64,000 bases of DNA from CAYQUL01 sp964568925 (GTDB taxonomy: Bacteria > Patescibacteriota > Microgenomatia > UBA8517): the NCBI GenBank assembly GCA_964568925.1, contig CAZMSJ010000003.1, positions 1 through 64,000 on the forward strand. The letters run 5' to 3'. Of the stretch, positions 1-6,492 are shown piece by piece; positions within the stretch are counted from its first letter, which is position 1, and each line of letters opens with the position of its first letter. Made by a program: the position numbers and the translations under genes. The notes below the pieces were generated by a model. That model saw only the letters and a list, made by a program, of their open reading frames with translations. It searched no databases and was not told where the DNA came from.

Positions 1-47
1 CACTTCGCAAGGCCTTCGCCAAGCTCCGTACGGGGTTTCCTTTTGCA

Positions 48-78
48 ACAAAAAAGGGACTGGGTTAAACCCAGTCCA
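48..78 (-). terminator. intrinsic terminator of the first minus-strand gene
   Basis: Read on the minus strand, a 10-bp inverted repeat (GGACTGGGTT / AACCCAGTCC) is followed directly by a run of six T. It begins about 7 nt past the stop codon of the minus-strand gene ending at 85. Confidence 0.8.
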
Positions 79-84
79 CAGATA

Positions 85-879
85 CTAAATACGAACCATT
101 TTGCTCAGATCTCCAGAAAGAACATCATCACGCTCGTAACGGAAATCTCCATTTGGCATTTGCCTATTCAGATACTGGCCAACAACTCGTCGTGGCAGGA
201 AGTGACGAATAGGGTCACTTCCGAGGTCTGTATAGTCAACTTGGCGCCCGTCAGAATCGGTCATCATATGATCACCGAGAATAATCTTGTGATCAACATC
301 AACCATCTGATTTCGATTTGGAATACCACCGGTGTGACAATCAACACCTGGAAGGATCATGCGGTGTGGCCACCGCGGCTTGTACCACACAAGCATAGGT
401 AACGCCTCTTGTGCTTGCTGTGTGTTAAAACAGCAGAGCGCAATGCTCCAGTTTGAAAAATTCTGACCGTAATAATCAAATAACTGAGTGTTCATATCTG
501 GACGGCGATCAGCAGGCACACGTGACAGCGCAGCTGGTATTTCAAGAGCATTTGCTGCGAGTACCACTGTGTAAATATCATGGTCAAACACTACAGACTT
601 TTCGATACCAAAACTGGACATACCACGGGTCAAAAACCGGGGTGACAGAGCGTTCCACATATCCTTGTGGATGTTTGGTGCGTTATGCGTAATAAAATTT
701 GCCTGAGTCATTGGCTCCGCAGATGGGAAATGCAAGATCATTGCATTTGGACCCACACCATAGTTAACCGACGTATTGCTATACCCAAGAACATGGATCA
801 AGCCATGAACCGGATGTATCGTTGCATACATACTAATGGTCGTTCCAGAAAAATCTGCAGGAAACATTGAAACACACAT
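85..879 (-). CDS. hypothetical protein, 264 aa
   Basis: I do not recognise the family. The start is supported by an AAGGAG Shine-Dalgarno site 8 nt upstream of the ATG and an extended -10 element further up. No signal peptide or membrane segment is evident, so it is probably cytoplasmic. The protein has many His, Met and Asn residues and a TGGIPNR stretch near residue 185. The gene stands alone: a divergent tRNA-Val gene lies upstream and an intrinsic terminator follows the stop. It belongs to the Shine-Dalgarno class of orphan genes in this window. The gene is well supported; the function is unknown. Confidence 0.75.
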   Translation of the reverse strand: MCVSMFPADFSGTTISMYATIHPVHGLIHVLGYSNTSVNYGVGPNAMILHFPSAEPMTQANFITHNAPNIHKDMWNALSPRFLTRGMSSFGIEKSVVFDHDIYTVVLAANALEIPAALSRVPADRRPDMNTQLFDYYGQNFSNWSIALCCFNTQQAQEALPMLVWYKPRWPHRMILPGVDCHTGGIPNRNQMVDVDHKIILGDHMMTDSDGRQVDYTDLGSDPIRHFLPRRVVGQYLNRQMPNGDFRYERDDVLSGDLSKMVRI

Positions 880-930
880 GGACCAAACTCCTTGAACTTA
901 AATGACAAAACTCCACAAATACCGGGGATT

Positions 931-939
931 AGTATATCA
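931..939 (-). promoter_or_regulatory. extended -10 promoter for the gene at 85-879
   Basis: The minus strand reads TGATATACT, a TGn-TATACT extended -10 element, about 52 nt upstream of the start codon. No clear -35 was seen, which is common for extended -10 promoters. Confidence 0.5.
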
Positions 940-993
940 CAATTATAGGAATGATTCTCTTTTTGGATATACTTTGCTATACTACCCATGATT

Positions 994-1067
994 GGACGGC
1001 TAGCTCAGTTGGCTAGAGCACTTTCTTGACGTGAAAGGGGTCAGGGGTTCGAGTCCCTTGCCGTCCA
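994..1067 (+). tRNA. tRNA-Val (GAC)
   Basis: A full cloverleaf can be folded: acceptor stem GGACGGC/GCCGTCC, D-stem GCTC/GAGC, anticodon stem CTTTC/GAAAG with loop TTGACGT giving anticodon GAC, and a T-arm with loop TTCGAGT. The discriminator is A1067. CCA is not encoded, so a CCA-adding enzyme is needed. Two TATACT hexamers (968-973 and 978-983) sit just upstream and could be its -10. Confidence 0.95.
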
Positions 1068-1134
1068 CAAACTCAGGTAACTTCATCAAGTTAATTTGAT
1101 TTCAGAGCTTTCCCATTTACAAAGGAGTTTTTGA

Positions 1135-1311
1135 ATGGACTTACCAGGTGTTGTGGTCTTAATCGTTGGTTTACTCCTACTCTTTGTTGCGATCAAGGCC
1201 TTGCCCGTTTTTATACGTGCTTGGGGTTTCTGGGGATTTTGTTTCTGGGTAATCTGTTTACCAATTCCCTTTGCTTGGATTTTTTTGATTTATGCTGCGT
1301 TTTTTGTATAA
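1135..1311 (+). CDS. small membrane protein, 58 aa
   Basis: A short ORF begins with ATG at 1135, preceded by AAAGGAG with a 7-nt spacing, and ends with TAA at 1309-1311. The peptide is almost entirely hydrophobic: one segment spans about residues 4-19 and a second, Trp/Phe-rich segment spans about residues 31-58, with a short KALPVFIR linker between them. It is probably an integral inner-membrane protein with two helices. An intrinsic terminator follows 12 nt after the stop. It lies downstream of tRNA-Val and may share its transcript. The family is unknown; the Shine-Dalgarno site and terminator make it credible. Confidence 0.65.
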   Translation: MDLPGVVVLIVGLLLLFVAIKALPVFIRAWGFWGFCFWVICLPIPFAWIFLIYAAFFV

Positions 1312-1323
1312 ATCCCTTTATTG

Positions 1324-1352
1324 AGAGGCGCAAAAACCTGCGCCTCTTATTA
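1324..1352 (+). terminator. intrinsic terminator
   Basis: An 8-bp stem AGAGGCGC/GCGCCTCT with loop AAAAACCT is followed by a T-rich but interrupted tract. It closes the 1135-1311 transcript. Confidence 0.65.
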
Positions 1353-1427
1353 TGCCTAAAAGACATTAGTAGATAAAAGACATATGTTCCGACCAAAGGT
1401 TAGAACGTCAATTAATATCCCATAGAA

Positions 1428-1456
1428 TTGATAAAACAGCCTCATTCTGGTAAAAT
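1428..1456 (+). promoter_or_regulatory. sigma70-type promoter
   Basis: TTGATA (1428-1433), a 17-nt spacer and TAAAAT (1451-1456) lie about 46 nt upstream of the Shine-Dalgarno-led start at 1503. Confidence 0.75.
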
Positions 1457-1502
1457 ATATTTAGTATTTCTCTCACAACAAGAAGATAAGAAGGAACTTA
1501 AG

Positions 1503-1877
1503 ATGCAGATGGATATCCATGCGACGTTTCGAATCGAGCTTAAGAATCAATCGCTTGCTTGGAACTCAAGCGAAGGTCTCACAAGACATTTTTACTTTGA
1601 CCTGAACGACGTGCCTTTCTATTCAAACCAAAATCCTAAAAGTGTTATGAGAATTATCGAGATTGGATATGGTTTGAACCCAAACAGGGTTTCCGGAGAA
1701 TGGAGCTACATGCTTGAACTTGTAGCCCCCGTATCAGATTTAAACAATAGAAGCGTTTGGTGGGAGCGGTTATATCGGATTCCAAAAGATGCCAAACCGG
1801 GCTCATGGATTACACTCCGCCAGTGGCTCATGGACCAAGGGCAACTCCATGACGAAAAATACCTGAGATCACCCTGA
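1503..1877 (+). CDS. hypothetical protein, 124 aa
   Basis: The family is not recognised. The reading frame is open further upstream, but the start was set at ATG 1503 because AAGGAA lies 6 nt before it and the upstream frame runs through the promoter. No signal peptide is visible. The protein is mixed alpha/beta in character and Trp-rich near the C-terminus (WWERLYR, SWITLRQWLMDQ). It is monocistronic, with its own consensus promoter upstream and a strong terminator 30 nt downstream, so it is a self-contained orphan transcription unit. Confidence 0.7.
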   Translation: MQMDIHATFRIELKNQSLAWNSSEGLTRHFYFDLNDVPFYSNQNPKSVMRIIEIGYGLNPNRVSGEWSYMLELVAPVSDLNNRSVWWERLYRIPKDAKPGSWITLRQWLMDQGQLHDEKYLRSP

Positions 1878-1907
1878 TCACCACTCGTTTTACAAAGACT
1901 ACAGTGT

Positions 1908-1939
1908 CCCCATCCACACAACGGATGGGGAATTTTTTT
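1908..1939 (+). terminator. intrinsic terminator
   Basis: An 8-bp stem CCCCATCC/GGATGGGG is followed by AA and seven T. Confidence 0.9.
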
Positions 1940-1983
1940 AGCGATTACTTAAGTACGTAATCACTCGTCACAAACTCTTAATC

Positions 1984-2012
1984 TTGACAAAAATGATGTT
2001 TCAACCTATAAT
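1984..2012 (+). promoter_or_regulatory. perfect consensus sigma70 promoter
   Basis: TTGACA (1984-1989), a 17-nt spacer and TATAAT (2007-2012) match the consensus at every position and should be a strong promoter for the secreted protein at 2040. Confidence 0.92.
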
Positions 2013-2039
2013 TTTGGATCGAATTAATAGGAGGAATGT

Positions 2040-2420
2040 ATGAAATCACGATTGATTTTTTCGGTTATGGTTACTGTTTTTATTGCTTTGTTTGCCCGTG
2101 GTTTGAGCCCTCTTTTGGCTCAAGATGACCCACAGGAGCCAAACAAGGTGGAGGTCAAGGAAATATTTGACATCCTTGGACAGTTCTTTGACTGTGAGAA
2201 CATCTACAAGGTTGGAAAGACAGTAAACCTTGTCGATGCCATGAGCAAGGGAACTGAACTGTTTTGGTACAACTATACCGTGTCTGAGGGACAATCTCCG
2301 AAGATTGAAAACCCGGTAAAGGTTAACCAAAGGGTCAGTAAGCTCCTAGACATTTTTGCAGTGACCTGCATCACAGCAAATCTTGTTATCGAAAAGTTTG
2401 AGGAGCCTCCGGCTCCGTAA
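2040..2420 (+). CDS. secreted hypothetical protein, 126 aa
   Basis: The start is ATG 2040 with an AGGAGGA Shine-Dalgarno site 4-5 nt upstream. Residues 1-27 form a Sec signal peptide: MKSR, a hydrophobic core, then cleavage probably after LLAQ or LLA before DDPQEP. The mature part is about 99 residues with two cysteines (near residues 52 and 111) that could form one disulfide, and a Pro-rich tail. The family is not recognised. The perfect promoter, strong ribosome-binding site and UUCG-capped terminator suggest an abundant exported protein. It is monocistronic. Confidence 0.8.
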   Translation: MKSRLIFSVMVTVFIALFARGLSPLLAQDDPQEPNKVEVKEIFDILGQFFDCENIYKVGKTVNLVDAMSKGTELFWYNYTVSEGQSPKIENPVKVNQRVSKLLDIFAVTCITANLVIEKFEEPPAP

Positions 2421-2431
2421 GAGTATTTTTG

Positions 2432-2465
2432 GGCATCACCTTCGGGTGGTGCCTATTTTTTTGTC
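2432..2465 (+). terminator. intrinsic terminator with UUCG tetraloop
   Basis: A 9-bp stem GGCATCACC/GGTGGTGCC capped by TTCG is followed by TA and seven T. Confidence 0.93.
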
Positions 2466-2501
2466 AAATGATTCAACCTCATTTGTGATACAAATAATGA
2501 T

Positions 2502-3746
2502 ATGAATTCTGGCTTGTTTTTAGTCTGTAGTATCATCATCATTCTTCCATATATTCTGTGGAGTTTGCCCTTCATCAAACGATATATTCCTGTAGTAGTT
2601 GTTCAAATGCTAACAGGAATACTTCTTGGTCCAGCACTGTTAGGAAAACTTTCCCCAGAGTTATATAGCAACATCTTTGATATATCAGTCTTGCGTCAAC
2701 TAGACACAGTGGCCCAGGTTTCACTGGTATTTTTAGGGTTCCTTATTGGGCTACGAATTGATGCAGATATTGTTCAAAAACAAGATTATAAAAAGTACTT
2801 TGCAATTGGTCTCTTGAGTGTACTCACTCCCTTTATCTTGTCGATCCCAGTTGCCTTTCTTTTATTCACCTCCGTTAAAACACTCACAGGAGTGAGTGCC
2901 ACTGGGATAACCTTTATTTTATCCATTTCACTTGCTGCAAGTGTAACGGCACTTCCAGTACTTGGGGCAATTCTCGTTGAAAACGGGTTAATTAAAAGCA
3001 TTGAAGGAAAGCTTGCCATTGTGTTTGCTTCTGTAAACGATATTCTTTTGTGGATTCTGCTCGTTGTCATTATTGGTATTACTTCAGCCACAGGCTCTCC
3101 AGTCGACTTTATGCAAAAGATTGTTCTTCTCATATCCTTCATCTGTATTTTGTTAATTCTGATTAAGCCATTCTTAAAAAGAAAAGTAACTGCCTTGTTT
3201 CCAGATGGAGAAGTAGGGAACATACAACTCGCGATTACAGTAGGGGTACTTTTCTTCTGTGCCAGTATTTCAGAACTTATTGGTCTGCAAGCAATTCTTG
3301 GTACTTTTGTGATGGGTATGGCAATTCCTCGTTCTATTGCTGAAAAGTATTACCAGAAACTGGAGTCATTTGTGCTAATTATTTTAGTGCCATTCTTCTT
3401 AACCGCTACGGGACTTAAAACAAACTTCTCAGCACAATCATCTGATATCTGGATTATATTTGTCGCCATTACAATAACCTCTGTGATTGGCAATTTCATT
3501 GGGATAGCAGTGCCTTCATACCTCTCGGGATTAGGGAGACGAACCAGTGTATTACTAGGTATTTTTATGCAGTGCAAAGGACTTATGGAAATTGTAGTAC
3601 TCTCCACCTTTCTTCAAGCAAAAATTATTAGTCAGACTGCTTTTTCAGGAATGGTCTTAATGGCACTCTTCACAACAGCCATGACCCAACCAGCGACCAA
3701 GGTCTTTCTGTATCTTGAAAAGAAACACAAGAAAAAAGGTGTATAA
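2502..3746 (+). CDS. CPA2-family cation/proton antiporter (CHX/KefB-like), 414 aa
   Basis: This is a membrane antiporter of the Na+/H+ exchanger superfamily with about 12 hydrophobic segments. The diagnostic core is visible near residues 145-185: SLAASVTALPVLGAILVE followed by FASVNDI. KGLMEIVVL and VLMALFTTAMTQP near residues 360-400 are typical of the CHX/KefB branch of CPA2. The ion-binding pair reads ND rather than the DD of electrogenic exchangers, which may mean electroneutral exchange (inference). No TrkA-N or USP regulatory domain follows, so it is a minimal transporter. TACAAA (2489-2494) ends 7 nt before the ATG, consistent with a leaderless message. It stands alone between two secreted-protein genes. 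The ion specificity cannot be read from the sequence. Confidence 0.88.
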   Translation: MNSGLFLVCSIIIILPYILWSLPFIKRYIPVVVVQMLTGILLGPALLGKLSPELYSNIFDISVLRQLDTVAQVSLVFLGFLIGLRIDADIVQKQDYKKYFAIGLLSVLTPFILSIPVAFLLFTSVKTLTGVSATGITFILSISLAASVTALPVLGAILVENGLIKSIEGKLAIVFASVNDILLWILLVVIIGITSATGSPVDFMQKIVLLISFICILLILIKPFLKRKVTALFPDGEVGNIQLAITVGVLFFCASISELIGLQAILGTFVMGMAIPRSIAEKYYQKLESFVLIILVPFFLTATGLKTNFSAQSSDIWIIFVAITITSVIGNFIGIAVPSYLSGLGRRTSVLLGIFMQCKGLMEIVVLSTFLQAKIISQTAFSGMVLMALFTTAMTQPATKVFLYLEKKHKKKGV

Positions 3747-3797
3747 TTCTTTTGTTTGGGAAACTCACCGATTGTATGTTTGAAGGAGTGATCCAAA

Positions 3798-4172
3798 ATG
3801 AAACACATACGTTTGGTTCTCTTGTTCGCAGTTGTAATCGCCCTTTTCCTAGCTGTCTTTGCAAGTCCCACCGTAAGTGTGGCGCAAGACACAACCATCG
3901 GACAGTATGATGGCAATACCTGCTTTGCAAGTTTTGCTGAATGGCACTGGTGGGGGAATCGTTGGTACATTTCGCACTGTGACTTAGAGAGTGGCGGTTC
4001 GCCAGCTCTTGAAATGGTACGTGGGCTTGCAGCTGAGTGGTACCAGGTAGGGTTCTTTGTTGAGCCCTTTGAGATGTACCTTGCATATCTGTCGTCATAT
4101 GACACAGGCAACGGTATTCAGCTTGATGTTTCATGGGTAACTGGTTTACCAATTGGTGTACGTTCAAATTAA
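3798..4172 (+). CDS. secreted hypothetical protein, 124 aa
   Basis: GAAGGAG lies about 9 nt upstream of ATG 3798. Residues 1-29 form a signal peptide with a long hydrophobic core and likely cleavage at SVA|QD. The mature protein, about 95 residues, is rich in Trp, Tyr and Gly, contains an EWHWWGNRWY cluster and has two Cys residues. The family is unknown; it is probably released or cell-wall associated. The gene is monocistronic, with a clear terminator 12 nt after the stop. Its layout resembles the secreted gene at 2040: strong Shine-Dalgarno site, short secreted product, terminator. Confidence 0.78.
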   Translation: MKHIRLVLLFAVVIALFLAVFASPTVSVAQDTTIGQYDGNTCFASFAEWHWWGNRWYISHCDLESGGSPALEMVRGLAAEWYQVGFFVEPFEMYLAYLSSYDTGNGIQLDVSWVTGLPIGVRSN

Positions 4173-4184
4173 TTGATCGTACGG

Positions 4185-4213
4185 GGGTGCAGAAATGCAC
4201 CCTCCATTTTTTT
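4185..4213 (+). terminator. intrinsic terminator
   Basis: GGGTGCA/TGCACCC with a GAAA tetraloop is followed by TCCA and seven T. Confidence 0.9.
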
Positions 4214-4278
4214 GCATATCCACATAAAAGTACGGATAGTCTGAAGACTATTTCCGATATTTAGCAATCACCCCCAAC

Positions 4279-4331
4279 TTGACAAACCCATAATATGATG
4301 TATTATTGTATGCTGTCAGGAAATTTCCTGA
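4279..4331 (+). promoter_or_regulatory. promoter with downstream 16-bp palindrome for the SPFH gene
   Basis: TTGACA (4279-4284), a 16-nt spacer and TATTAT (4301-4306) form a good promoter. At 4316-4331, about where transcription should start, lies the perfect palindrome TCAGGAAATTTCCTGA. It could be an operator or a 5'-UTR hairpin. Its 14-bp core recurs in the terminator near 63855. Confidence 0.7.
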
Positions 4332-4357
4332 TATTAACCTTACTAAGGAGCTAAGCC

Positions 4358-5317
4358 TTGAACATTCAAACGATTATTAATATCGGGATAGTCTTTGTTG
4401 GTGTATTTTTTTCACTGTGGCTATTACTGTCCCTCGTGTTTACTGTTCAACAGCAAACAGCAGTTATTGTTCAACGATTCGGTCGCTTCCAGCGAGTAGC
4501 TCGGGCAGGGCTGAATTTTAAAATCCCCTTTATCGACAGCAAAGCGGGAGAGCTCAGTCTTCGTGTTAAGCAGCTTGATGTTCGAGTTCAGACCAAGACG
4601 AAAGACAATGTGTTTGTAGATATTCTGGTCTCGGTTCAGTACAACGTGCTCGCAGAAAAAGTCTCAGAAGCCTTTTATCGACTTGAAAATGCAGAGCAGC
4701 AAATTGAAGCATATGTTTTCGATGTAGTCCGAGCACTAGTCCCAACAATGGCGCTAGATGCGGTCTTTGAAAACAAAGACGAGATTGCAGATTCAGTGAA
4801 ATCGCAATTGGCTGAAAGTATGGATGATTTTGGTTACGGCATTGTTAAAGCGCTGGTCACAGATATCGATCCTGACGAAAAAGTTAAGGAAGCGATGAAT
4901 GAGATCAACGCAGCTACCCGGATGCGTATTGCCACTACTGAAAAGGCAGAGGCCGCACGCATTTTGCTTGTAAAAGAAGCTGAAGCTGAAGCTGAGAGTA
5001 AAGAGCTTCAAGGTAAAGGTATTGCAGCACAACGTCGTGAAATTATTGCTGGGTTGCAGGCATCAGTAGCTGAGTTTCAGCAAAACATTGAAGGCACACA
5101 GGCCATGGAAGTTATGACTATGGTTCTCATGACACAGTATTTTGATACGCTACAAAGCTTAGGCCAAAATGGCAATACAAATACGATCATGATTCCAAGT
5201 TCTCCCGGGCACCTTTCAACACTTGCTGAAGAAATTCGGAATTCACTGATACTCGCGAATACTGTGGCGAGCCCTGGCAAGAATCCCGTTGAACCGGGAT
5301 CGACAGCTACCGAATAA
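4358..5317 (+). CDS. SPFH/Band 7 (stomatin/QmcA-like) membrane protein, 319 aa
   Basis: An N-terminal membrane segment (residues about 8-32) is followed by an SPFH domain (about 33-200) with the family pattern VQRFGRFQRVARAGLNFKIP and a KDNVFVDI motif. A long Ala/Glu/Lys-rich coiled coil then covers about 185-250, and the tail is flexible. Such proteins oligomerise on the membrane, organise microdomains and often help membrane protein quality control. The start is TTG 4358 because AAGGAG lies 7 nt upstream and the membrane segment would otherwise be cut. No NfeD partner gene is adjacent, so it is expressed alone from its own promoter and terminator. Confidence 0.9.
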   Translation: MNIQTIINIGIVFVGVFFSLWLLLSLVFTVQQQTAVIVQRFGRFQRVARAGLNFKIPFIDSKAGELSLRVKQLDVRVQTKTKDNVFVDILVSVQYNVLAEKVSEAFYRLENAEQQIEAYVFDVVRALVPTMALDAVFENKDEIADSVKSQLAESMDDFGYGIVKALVTDIDPDEKVKEAMNEINAATRMRIATTEKAEAARILLVKEAEAEAESKELQGKGIAAQRREIIAGLQASVAEFQQNIEGTQAMEVMTMVLMTQYFDTLQSLGQNGNTNTIMIPSSPGHLSTLAEEIRNSLILANTVASPGKNPVEPGSTATE

Positions 5318-5339
5318 CTTTTGCTTGATGGTTCGACTG

Positions 5340-5367
5340 GGTGGGCATTTTTTGCCCACCTATTTTT
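5340..5367 (+). terminator. intrinsic terminator
   Basis: An 8-bp stem GGTGGGCA/TGCCCACC with a T-only loop is followed by TATTTTTG. Confidence 0.9.
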
Positions 5368-5442
5368 GTGCCGATAGAAACAAAAAACACAGATAACTCA
5401 AAAAAATGTCTGGTTTGTGCTAAAATTCCGATGTAGGTTTAA

Positions 5443-5513
5443 GGGCCCCTCGTTCAGTGGTAGGACACATGGCTGGCAGTCATGGAATGAGGGTTCGATT
5501 CCCTCGGGGTCCA
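5443..5513 (+). tRNA. tRNA-Ala (GGC)
   Basis: The acceptor stem GGGCCCC/GGGGTCC contains G3:U70, the alanine identity pair. The anticodon stem CATGG/TCATG holds loop CTGGCAG, giving anticodon GGC. The T-arm is GAGGG-TTCGATT-CCCTC and the discriminator is A5513. CCA is not encoded. TGCTAAAAT at 5418-5426 is an extended -10 about 17 nt upstream. Confidence 0.94.
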
Positions 5514-5540
5514 CACAATTGTGAAATTTCCATTTTTGCT

Positions 5541-5623
5541 GCCGAGGCCGGTCTCGCGGATAGCAAAGCGACGGGTTTTCTGGAAGAAAAGAGTACTCGG
5601 CCTGCGTAATAAAGGAATATTAC
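5541..5623 (+). ncRNA. candidate structured RNA downstream of tRNA-Ala
   Basis: An outer stem GCCGAG (5541-5546)/CTCGGC (5596-5601) encloses two hairpins: TCGC/GCGA (554-557/568-571) and TTTTCT/AGAAAA (576-581/585-590). A further hairpin GTAATA/TATTAC with loop AAGGAA lies at 5606-5623. The segment does not look coding and starts about 28 nt after the tRNA, so it may be part of the same transcript. It resembles no RNA family I know; it could also be only a processing or termination region. Confidence 0.35.
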
Positions 5624-5680
5624 AAAAATTTTGCACATTTCCATAGTCTTAAGCGAGATTAAAACGAAAAAGGCCTCTTT

Positions 5681-5708
5681 TTGAAAAAACCCGAGAACAA
5701 TGTATAAT
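5681..5708 (+). promoter_or_regulatory. promoter predicting a leaderless mRNA
   Basis: TTGAAA (5681-5686), a 16-nt spacer and TATAAT (5703-5708) end 6 nt before ATG 5715, so transcription should start at or next to the start codon. Confidence 0.75.
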
Positions 5709-5714
5709 TACCGT

Positions 5715-6401
5715 ATGAAAAGAAGTAAAAAACAATACCTCTTGCCGATTATCTTGGCAACTTTGATTATGGTGTTTCTTGTTTTGTATGTTGCCTCAAA
5801 GCCAAAAAATCAGATTATAAATAACCAAATACCAGGATTTACACTTACGGACGGTACTCCACTTCCCACACCAAAAATCACTGACGTATCTGACGAGAAT
5901 GGAGCTTATAAAAACAATGTGTACGGATTCGAATTGAAATACCCTGCTGACGTGTTTAATAAACTTGGAGTAAATACTGCAAATGCAGTAGAACGAACTT
6001 CAAGCGATCAATACAGCCAGTATCTTCTAGCTATTAACGTCTATAAATATCAAGAAGAGGATAAAACTAACCCCGGGTACCAACCTACACTTTATTTTGC
6101 CGCAATTGATAAAAATGTAGGAGAAAAAATATCTGAATATGACTATAAAAATAATAAGTTTGTACTAGTAGGCACAAAAATCGCTAACATAAGTAGCGGC
6201 ACAAATAAAGGTGTTTTCTACACATATAAAGAGATGTTTGAAGATTACCGATTGGGAATTAACTATTATTCAGCAGATTGGCTTAAAGGGGATATGATTT
6301 TTTCAATAAAAGTCGCTTCAATGGATCCTGCTAATTTAGCGAAATTTAAACCTCAATTTGAGAAGATGATTCAGAGCTTCAAATTTGTTGAGTTGAAATA
6401 A
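5715..6401 (+). CDS. membrane-anchored protein with PsbP-like domain, 228 aa
   Basis: The protein has a basic N-terminus (MKRSKKQ), one membrane helix (about residues 8-25), a Pro/Thr-rich linker and an extracytoplasmic globular domain. The domain opens with ENGAYKNNVYGFELKYP, a pattern shared with the proteins at 13772 and 14785 and reminiscent of PsbP-like folds. It is probably anchored facing outward; no enzymatic motif is visible. The in-frame ATG at 5700 overlaps the promoter, so ATG 5715 was chosen from its -10 spacing. A terminator follows. The role is unknown. Confidence 0.75.
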   Translation: MKRSKKQYLLPIILATLIMVFLVLYVASKPKNQIINNQIPGFTLTDGTPLPTPKITDVSDENGAYKNNVYGFELKYPADVFNKLGVNTANAVERTSSDQYSQYLLAINVYKYQEEDKTNPGYQPTLYFAAIDKNVGEKISEYDYKNNKFVLVGTKIANISSGTNKGVFYTYKEMFEDYRLGINYYSADWLKGDMIFSIKVASMDPANLAKFKPQFEKMIQSFKFVELK

Positions 6402-6424
6402 TAAAGGGTATATACTTCTCGGTG

Positions 6425-6450
6425 GTCAGCACCTTTGCTGGCATTTTTTT
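6425..6450 (+). terminator. intrinsic terminator
   Basis: GTCAGC/GCTGGC (one G-U pair) with loop ACCTTT is followed by A and seven T. Confidence 0.82.
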
Positions 6451-6492
6451 CTGTTCAAGTACTTTGACAATTCAATGAAGGAGTAGTGTGCA

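Noticed and set aside
1131..1376. 81-codon plus-strand frame overlapping the small membrane protein
   Set aside because: It starts inside the spacer after the Shine-Dalgarno site, runs through the terminator hairpin and gives a Cys-rich sequence of shadow type; the 1135 frame fits the ribosome-binding site.
3632..4200. Two long minus-strand frames opposite the antiporter end and the secreted protein
   Set aside because: They are antisense to two well-supported genes, cross the intergenic region and have no promoter or ribosome-binding site.
5541..5623. tmRNA, SRP RNA or RNase P RNA as an identity for the structured segment
   Set aside because: None of the conserved core motifs of these RNAs is present and the segment is too short for tmRNA or RNase P RNA.
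6464..6469. TTGACA just upstream of the 1023-aa surface protein
   Set aside because: A -10 at the right distance would fall on the start codon and after the Shine-Dalgarno site, so it cannot drive this gene.
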